The notes beneath the pieces were generated by a model, which did no database searches, was not told the origin of the DNA, and was given only the letters and a program-made list of their open reading frames with translations. Positions 58,124 through 64,000 of a stretch of 64,000 nucleotides of DNA are shown piece after piece. A program made the translations under genes and the position numbers. The stretch comes from an uncultured Bacteroidales bacterium (lineage in GTDB: Bacteria; Bacteroidota; Bacteroidia; Bacteroidales; Paludibacteraceae). How positions within the stretch are numbered: the stretch's first letter is position 1; each line of letters begins with the position of its first letter. The stretch is from positions 1 to 64,000 of the forward strand of contig CAMHSB010000008.1 of NCBI GenBank assembly GCA_946187695.1, written 5' to 3'.

Positions 58124-59324
58124 ACGGCTGCTTACTGCCTTGCTCATCGGGGCAGTAGGCAGTGCTATCGCAGGCACTCCTTGCGGTACGAACCTGGAGT
58201 ACGAACTGGACGGCACTACGCTTGTCCTCACTTCACCCGACCCCACGCAAGCGGCTACAATTGCTACGCAAGCGTTTTATAACTCCGAGATGAGTTTCCA
58301 AGAGGTCATTATCCCGGATAATGTGACGGAGATCAACACGAAGGCATTTGAGAATTGTACCGGCCTCCTAACTGTAGTCATCCCGCCTTCGGTTACTTTA
58401 GTCGGAGAGCACGCATTCTATGGCTGTACTTCGCTTTTGAGCGTGCTCTGCCGTCCGCAGACAGCGCCTACATTGGGCACAGATGCGTTTACGGGTTGCA
58501 ATGCAAGTTTGCAGATATGTGTGCCTAAGTTAGGAGGTACGGATGGGTATAACTCTTCGGATTGGAACACCAGTTATGGAGAAAAACTAAATCTCTGTTT
58601 TCTCGACGAACGTGACGATGAGGAGACTACCGCCGGTCAGATATCGACCTTTCGAACGCAATCTACACCCGCTGTCTTTCTCTTCCGTACGCTTCGCAAG
58701 GCAGGTTGTTTTAATACCCTCACGCTTCCGTTCAATGTGCCGAATATCGCTACTTCCCCGCTCGCAGGAGCAGAGGTGTATGAGTTCGTTGGCGCAACCG
58801 TTGTGGATAATGCCCTCCAACTCGACATCACGCTGCTCGCAGGTTCGTCTCTTACTGCTGGCACACCGTATCTTATCCAATGGCCGAACACAGGCGAGGT
58901 GCTCAATGCAATGCTTTTTATGGACATCTCATGGGACGTTGACCAAATGGCTGATGATGCTGGTGCAGGACAAGTGACGTACCATGGTTTTTACGGTAGG
59001 ACGCACATTGACGATGCTACCAACGGCACGCAGCACCTCAACCTCTTCCTTGGCGGAAACAACACCCTCTATTGGCCTACCGACGGAGATATCGCATCCG
59101 CTAAAATGCTTGGTTTCCGCGCATGGTTTCAGGTAAGTACAGTGGCTTCATTCGCTCCCGTTCATCGAAACATGCCCGCCTCCTTCCGCATCGTTTCTAC
59201 CCCTACGGACATGGATCAAATTACTAATGACCAGTTACCAAAGACCAATAAGATTATCGAAGATGGCCATTTAATCATTATTAGAAACGGAGAGAAATAC
59301 TCCATAAACGGACAGAAACTATGA
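58104..59324 (+). CDS. BspA-like leucine-rich-repeat surface protein with same C-terminal tail
   Basis: LRR_5 pattern VIIPDNVTEINTKAFENCTGLLTVVIPPSVTLVGEHAFYGCTSL; tail KIIEDGHLIIIRNGEKYSINGQKL. Confidence 0.82.
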   Translation: MEKNFNKRLLTALLIGAVGSAIAGTPCGTNLEYELDGTTLVLTSPDPTQAATIATQAFYNSEMSFQEVIIPDNVTEINTKAFENCTGLLTVVIPPSVTLVGEHAFYGCTSLLSVLCRPQTAPTLGTDAFTGCNASLQICVPKLGGTDGYNSSDWNTSYGEKLNLCFLDERDDEETTAGQISTFRTQSTPAVFLFRTLRKAGCFNTLTLPFNVPNIATSPLAGAEVYEFVGATVVDNALQLDITLLAGSSLTAGTPYLIQWPNTGEVLNAMLFMDISWDVDQMADDAGAGQVTYHGFYGRTHIDDATNGTQHLNLFLGGNNTLYWPTDGDIASAKMLGFRAWFQVSTVASFAPVHRNMPASFRIVSTPTDMDQITNDQLPKTNKIIEDGHLIIIRNGEKYSINGQKL

Positions 59325-59452
59325 TGCAGAAACACTATATCGCTCCGCGTACAGAAATAGTTTTTGTACTGCAAACAGCCTCCCTCCTCAGTTCCAGCGG
59401 AGAACGCACCACTCCTATTGGGGGAGGGGATACTCAAACGAATGCTTGGTAA
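59321..59452 (+). CDS. 43-aa micro-ORF MMQKHYIAPRTEIVFVLQTASLLSSSGERTTPIGGGDTQTNAW
   Basis: Overlaps the stop of the BspA-like gene (ATGA); resembles short YxxPxxEV...LLxxSG peptides; absent from ORF track (length). Confidence 0.5.
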   Translation: MMQKHYIAPRTEIVFVLQTASLLSSSGERTTPIGGGDTQTNAW

Positions 59453-59488
59453 ATTAACATCTGTTTAATCTGATAAATCTGTGAAAAA

Positions 59489-59956
59489 ATGAAAAAATAT
59501 CTGTATTATGTAATCTGTATTTTGTCAGTGCTAACGGTCTTTTTCGCAGGGTGCAAGGATAAGAACGCTCCCGAATCGTTCAATGGCAACGTAGCACGTC
59601 CTACATGGACCGCTCCCGGAGTGAGTGACATTACCTCCTCCATGACCGCGGTCATCAAGGTGGATCTCAAGGCGCAGTACCCGGAAACAGCTGCCGACTG
59701 GCAACCTAGCGTCAACGATCTCCTTGCCGCTTTCTCCGGCGAGACTTGCCTTGGCGTGGCTCAACCGCAAGACGGCTTGTTCTTCTTGTATATAGCGGCT
59801 CCCGTAACCGGTAACCCATCATCGGTGACCCTTCGCTACTACTGCGCGCATTACAAGAACCTCTTCGAAGCCAAGGACGCTTTCCGCTTCATCAACGATG
59901 ACCACCTTGGCACCATTGCCGAACCGTTCATCCCTGCTTTTGTAGTAGCTAAGTAA
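59489..59956 (+). CDS. Small lipoprotein related to the C-terminal module of the giant protein
   Basis: Lipobox FFAGC; AFSGETCLGVAQPQDGLFFLYI. Confidence 0.75.
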   Translation: MKKYLYYVICILSVLTVFFAGCKDKNAPESFNGNVARPTWTAPGVSDITSSMTAVIKVDLKAQYPETAADWQPSVNDLLAAFSGETCLGVAQPQDGLFFLYIAAPVTGNPSSVTLRYYCAHYKNLFEAKDAFRFINDDHLGTIAEPFIPAFVVAK

Positions 59957-59978
59957 CTCGTAACCCCTAACCCCAATC

Positions 59979-60005
59979 AGGCTCACTTCATGGTGGGCCT
60001 TTTTT
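59979..60005 (+). terminator. Intrinsic terminator of the surface-protein operon
   Basis: AGGCTCAC-TTCATG-GTGGGCCT then T tract. Confidence 0.75.
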
Positions 60006-60333
60006 ATATGTTGGAGAGAAGCCATCTACCTACGGTCTACCTCTTTCTGTCACGTTTGTTCGCCCTGGACTAAACAGCGGCGTCCTTCACTCTACCTGCC
60101 GGTGGCTGCAACTACCTCCGGTGGGTGACTACAGCCCTTTGCTGTACCGGCTGACATCTACACCCCGGAGCGTCCTCCCGACGGAACGGGAGAAAGTCCG
60201 TGACCGCTCCGCCTAAGAGGGCTATTACACCCTGCGAGCGTCCGGCTTGACCACCCCATAAAGCTGCTGCAGGCAACCCTCCCCCCGGTCGTTCGTTCTC
60301 CACGGCAAGGCTTTGGTCGTTAAGTCTCGCGGT

Positions 60334-60871
60334 CAGACCTCCAAGTGTTCAGTTCTGACCGTTCGCCTTGGTCACTCCCTCCACTTTGCTGTTCCATCCT
60401 TCTCTCCCTCTTCCGCGCCCGTTATGCAGGCATTTGCTCCAGTAGTTGGGTTTTCGTTTACTGGGCGACCAGACGCGAAACCGGTTTAGAATGGCGGCAG
60501 ACTTCCAAGTGTTCAGTTCTGACCGCAATTCTTAACCTACCTAGTACCGGCGCAACTGTACGCCTCTTGCAATACGAGCGCTCTCCTCTCAAGCCTGCTG
60601 CAGCACAGGCTGCTATCACTCTCCCACGCACAGTCGCTACACCTCCACGGCTGGGCTCTGGGTCAGCGTGTTTTCGGGCAGACCTCCAAGTGTTCAGTTC
60701 TGCTATCCTCAACATGCCTCGCCGCCGCCCGGCTGTTCCTTCTCCGCTCCTTCACGGCAAGCCCGTTATGCAGGCGCTGCGCCTGTAGGAGGCGTATTGG
60801 CATAGATGATGAACATTTATGCTAATACCGGCGCGAAAATGGCGGCAGACCTCCAAGTGTTCAGTTCTGAC
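60334..60871. repeat. Four dispersed copies of CAGACCTCCAAGTGTTCAGTTCTGAC
   Basis: Copies start at 60334, 60498, 60679, 60846. Confidence 0.9.
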
Positions 60872-61362
60872 TCGCAATTTTCCCGCCTGCCTGCTACAGT
60901 CGCAACTACGCCATTGCAATACGAGCATAGCCGCCACCCATTCGTGATGGCAGCCTTCTCCCTCCCCATATTTTCTTTTTCTTATTGCTTGTCATTTGAG
61001 GGCTTGGTTTTTCGCCCTCGATACCGCAATTGTCTGCTATGCCAGTATATGTTTCTATACGAATACATTTGTCCGCAGCAGATCCGCGATTATCTGATAC
61101 AATCCTTTCCGGTGCAAAGTTAGTTACCGCTACGTTGATTTGAAAGGTCAGAGCACGTTTCGGCGCTACTTTGGGCGCTAAAAAAATCTCCACCATTATT
61201 CCGGGGCAAGACCATTCTTCGAACAGTTCTCGCCCCTATGGTAGTATTTTGTTTCGAAAACCTTGCAAACACTCCCACGGAACACTTGTAAAGCACCGTA
61301 AAGGTTATATCAAACGCTAACTGCTTTATACGCAAATGTTAAATTCTAAAACACATACAATC

Positions 61363-61536
61363 ATGGCACAGCTAACTATTTCATTTGGTATCGATTTCGA
61401 AAGCCGCTCAAACAACAATCAAAGTTTTGTAAAGGTTGCTCACCGCTCCAGCATTACCGCAAATGAAGAAAGCGATTTCGGAGATATTTACGAGGAATAC
61501 GAAGATTTTGAGTACACGAGCCAAGTTTGGCACTAA
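61363..61536 (+). CDS. Small hypothetical acidic protein (mobile-element associated)
   Basis: ORF MAQLTISFGIDFESRSNNNQSFVKV... Confidence 0.55.
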   Translation: MAQLTISFGIDFESRSNNNQSFVKVAHRSSITANEESDFGDIYEEYEDFEYTSQVWH

Positions 61537-61574
61537 TTAACTAACATTTATAAACAATCAAAATTTTTAGAGTT

Positions 61575-62138
61575 ATGAACTACAGAGAACCATTAACCAA
61601 GAACGAAATCCGCGAACACGCTGCACACTATGAGAACAGCAATCCGGCAGTCTATTGTGGCACCTATGCCAAGTACAACAACGGCAGTTTCTACGGCATG
61701 TGGATTGATTTGTCCACCTTTGAGAACTACCACGATTTTATGGAGTTTTGCAACCGCTTGCACGCCAACGAGTCAGAGCCGGAACTCATGTTCCAAGATT
61801 ACGAGCACTACCCCGAACAATGGTATTGCGAGGGCTGCATGGGCGAAGCCACTTTCGATAAAATCAAAGAGTATGCCGCTTTGGGCGAGCTTCAGCGCGA
61901 GGCTTACGAGGCATACCTCACGTATTGGGATGATGGCACGCTCGATGATTTCCATGAGCGCTACGAGGGCAGCTACGAAAGCCCCGAAGATTTTGCGGAG
62001 CACCTTTGCGAGGAATGCGGCTATTTCAAGAACCTCCCCGCGTGGCTGCAATGCTGCATAGATTACACCGCAGTATGGCGCAACCTCGATACGGCAGGCG
62101 ATTACACGGAGGTCGATGGGCATATCTTCCGGAATTGA
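61575..62138 (+). CDS. ardA: ArdA-family antirestriction protein
   Basis: PAVYCGTYAKYNNGSFYGMWIDLS, ELMFQDYE; strongly acidic. Confidence 0.9.
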   Translation: MNYREPLTKNEIREHAAHYENSNPAVYCGTYAKYNNGSFYGMWIDLSTFENYHDFMEFCNRLHANESEPELMFQDYEHYPEQWYCEGCMGEATFDKIKEYAALGELQREAYEAYLTYWDDGTLDDFHERYEGSYESPEDFAEHLCEECGYFKNLPAWLQCCIDYTAVWRNLDTAGDYTEVDGHIFRN

Positions 62139-62144
62139 GCAAGG

Positions 62145-62162
62145 CGGGGCAACCCGCTTTTC
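62145..62162 (+). terminator. Intrinsic terminator after ardA
   Basis: GCGGG-GCAA-CCCGC then TTTT. Confidence 0.8.
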
Positions 62163-62172
62163 TCATGGACTA

Positions 62173-62203
62173 AGACCTGCGGATCCTGCTGCAGGTCTTT
62201 TCC
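62173..62203. terminator. Second hairpin, terminator-like
   Basis: AAGACCTGC (62173-62181) pairs with GCAGGTCTT (62192-62200). Confidence 0.55.
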
Positions 62204-62400
62204 TGACTCCGGATAATGTAGTACTTTTGCACCGTCTTCGTCAAAAGGACGCGGGATAATTTTGTTTTCTTGTTTGTCATAATCTATTTCCAGACCGCCT
62301 GCTCGGGAGAGTCGGCGGCTACTTTTTACTCCCATATTCGCAGAAAGTAATTATAATTACTGAAATTTTGCCCTCTTTTGCGCGAATTTATGTAATTATT

Positions 62401-62432
62401 CTTGCGCAATTCGGATTTTTTTTGTACCTTTG
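62401..62432 (+). promoter_or_regulatory. -33/-7 promoter of the phage-like module
   Basis: CTTG 62401-62404, 20 nt, TACCTTTG 62425-62432. Confidence 0.7.
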
Positions 62433-62464
62433 CAGCCGTTTTTGGACCTAAACTTTAACTATGT

Positions 62465-62989
62465 ATGAACCAGTACCTTATTTATCTATGCTTGCCGCCG
62501 TATCTGGCGCAATGGTATGCACATGAATGCAACCAAGTACACAACCGGGACAACAAGACATGCCCGCGTGAGATTTACCGCTTCCCGACGCCCGTCGTAC
62601 CCGTGCGCAACTCGCAGGAGTCCGGAGTGATCCAGGCACATCTTCAGAAGCAACCGACAGACAAGCCCGCTCCCGTTCCGGAGGGTGCTACGATTGCTAT
62701 CGTCATTCCATCCTTTCCCTACAAGCCGGTGGAATACTACAACTTTGTGCCCCGTATCGGACTGGAGCATCTGGCCGATACCATCCGGAACCGTTTTCAG
62801 GTGGAACTATTTGATGATATCCATGAGGCAAGGCGTATCACTCCCAAAACGAGGATCGACCTCCTCGTCCAGGCGTGGATGGAAGATCATTGTATCGAGG
62901 ACGATGACACGAACTTCCGCACCTTGCTCAAAATCTATCAGCGCAGGCGTGATGCCTACCGGAAAACAGTCAAATCCAAAAAAAGTTAA
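62465..62989 (+). CDS. Hypothetical phage/mobile-element protein
   Basis: ORF MNQYLIYLCLPPYLAQWYAHECNQ...IYQRRRDAYRK. Confidence 0.65.
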   Translation: MNQYLIYLCLPPYLAQWYAHECNQVHNRDNKTCPREIYRFPTPVVPVRNSQESGVIQAHLQKQPTDKPAPVPEGATIAIVIPSFPYKPVEYYNFVPRIGLEHLADTIRNRFQVELFDDIHEARRITPKTRIDLLVQAWMEDHCIEDDDTNFRTLLKIYQRRRDAYRKTVKSKKS

Positions 62990-63071
62990 AAATTCGCTAT
63001 AAATATCGGGAACTTTTTTGATATTGTTTCCTATTTATTCCGATGTGTTCCACCTTATTCCGATTTACTCC

Positions 63072-63497
63072 ATGGCAAATTATTTTTCACTTCCGGGCAT
63101 AAAACGCCTGTCCTATATCAACGCCAAAGAGCTGGCTTCTGATCTTCAGGCACACGCTCTTTCGGGTGCTCCCGTCTGGATCACGCAGCAGCAAACAGAA
63201 ATTCCTTTCACCGGGGAATCTTCTTGCGCCTGTACGCGCAATAATGAGCACGGTGCCTCTAACGAGTCCGTCGAGCTCACGTTTGAATCCCTGCTACCTC
63301 TTCCGGAGCATATTCCCTTGGCATTCATCGTCACCGATGTCAATAACCGCAGTTATCTCATCGGGCAGAGAGAGCAACCCTGGCCCTTCATTGAATCCAA
63401 TCAGGGCATGGGTATGCCGGATGGAGAGTCATCCACCACAGTCTATACAATCTCGCATAAAGGCCCCAGAGCCATGATTCCCTGCTCATGCGCATGA
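63072..63497 (+). CDS. Hypothetical phage-like protein
   Basis: ORF MANYFSLPGIKRLSYINAKELASDLQ...; between two co-directional genes. Confidence 0.6.
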   Translation: MANYFSLPGIKRLSYINAKELASDLQAHALSGAPVWITQQQTEIPFTGESSCACTRNNEHGASNESVELTFESLLPLPEHIPLAFIVTDVNNRSYLIGQREQPWPFIESNQGMGMPDGESSTTVYTISHKGPRAMIPCSCA

Positions 63498-63508
63498 TAA
63501 TATAGGTC

Positions 63509-63540
63509 TTTTCGCATATGCGCGAATGGTAGTACTTTTG
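63509..63540 (+). promoter_or_regulatory. Promoter-like element before the ClpP-type gene
   Basis: TACTTTTG 63533-63540; upstream box TTTT/TTCG with palindrome TTCGCATATGCG. Confidence 0.5.
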
Positions 63541-63562
63541 CAGCACAAACCTAAACCGTGCT

Positions 63563-64000
63563 ATGAAAAACTACCATCTCCACCTGCGCGGCTTTGTCGG
63601 AGGTTATGACTTCGACAGCCGCCACGTGCAGAACGTCCTCGATGCCAACAAAGGTAAACGGGTCGACGTTCTCATTGATTCTCTCGGTGGCTCTGTCGCT
63701 ACCGCTTTAACTATCGCTTCCGCTTTCCGTAATCACGGCGATGTGCATGTCCACTTCGTCGGGATGAATGCGTCTGCGGCCACTATCGCTTCCATGGGAG
63801 CCAAAGAGATTACCATGGACGCAAGCGCCATGTACCTCGTTCACAAATGTTCTGCGGAGTTCTTCCAGTGGGCGTCGCTTAATGCGGATCAACTCGCCGA
63901 GCAAATCAAGGATCTGTCTCAGCTCAAAACGGATTTGGAGAAGATTGATGTCAATGTCGCTTCGCTCTATGCCAACCGTTGCGGCAAGAAGAAAGAGGAA
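63563..64000 (+). CDS. ClpP-type (S14) protease, phage head-maturation-like; 3' truncated by window
   Basis: IDSLGGSVATALTIASAF and GMNASAATIASMGA (catalytic Ser context); not in ORF track because no stop before the window end. Confidence 0.82.
   Translation, partial: MKNYHLHLRGFVGGYDFDSRHVQNVLDANKGKRVDVLIDSLGGSVATALTIASAFRNHGDVHVHFVGMNASAATIASMGAKEITMDASAMYLVHKCSAEFFQWASLNADQLAEQIKDLSQLKTDLEKIDVNVASLYANRCGKKKEE

Noticed and set aside
60458-60937. Minus-strand ORFs sharing the peptide VRTEHLEVCRH
   Set aside because: The peptide is just the translation of the 26-bp dispersed repeat; frames are short and otherwise unrelated, although a repeat peptide cannot be fully excluded
59979-61125. Diversity-generating retroelement or retron
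   Set aside because: No reverse transcriptase ORF or TR/VR pair visible in the window
62102-62335. 77-aa minus-strand ORF over the ardA terminators
   Set aside because: Runs through two hairpins and the ardA 3' end, no recognisable motif

Overview
64-kb window of a Bacteroidota (probably Bacteroidales) chromosome. Support: the -33 TTTG / -7 TAnnTTTG promoter grammar recurs throughout, with 20 nt between boxes, and the gene families fit (TonB receptors, a PorT-like protein, BspA-like LRR protein, GSCFA, BASS). Positions 1-40.6 kb are dense core genome: rho 3' end, aroQ, ribF, cdsA, ftsY, aspA, ribBA, cdd, valS, rsmE, prfA, folD, ffh. This part also holds a divergent metal/heme-type locus at 26.7-37.7 kb (HMA protein and two TonB receptors facing a porin, imelysin, di-heme DUF1111 protein, ResB/CcsA and a hemerythrin-LuxR regulator). 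From about 40.7 kb the window is accessory. It starts with a 23-bp-periodic array and a duplicated tRNA-3'-end-like block, then an HTH regulator, a primase-ATPase fusion, an origin-like TTCCACA cluster and small ORFs. Next come a 3211-aa surface protein with BspA-like, micro-ORF and lipoprotein neighbours, a dispersed-repeat non-coding region, ArdA, and a phage-like module ending in a ClpP-type protease cut by the window edge. The main unexplained signals are: (1) 7- or 8-nt-periodic microrepeats at gene ends, in which each unit carries a stop trinucleotide; (2) promoter pairs with exact dyad symmetry, two interlocked and one face-to-face; (3) the 23-bp array; (4) a diverged duplicated leader at two places in the island; (5) a C-terminal module shared by the giant protein and a nearby lipoprotein. 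All calls come from reading the sequence and the supplied translations; no database search was run.
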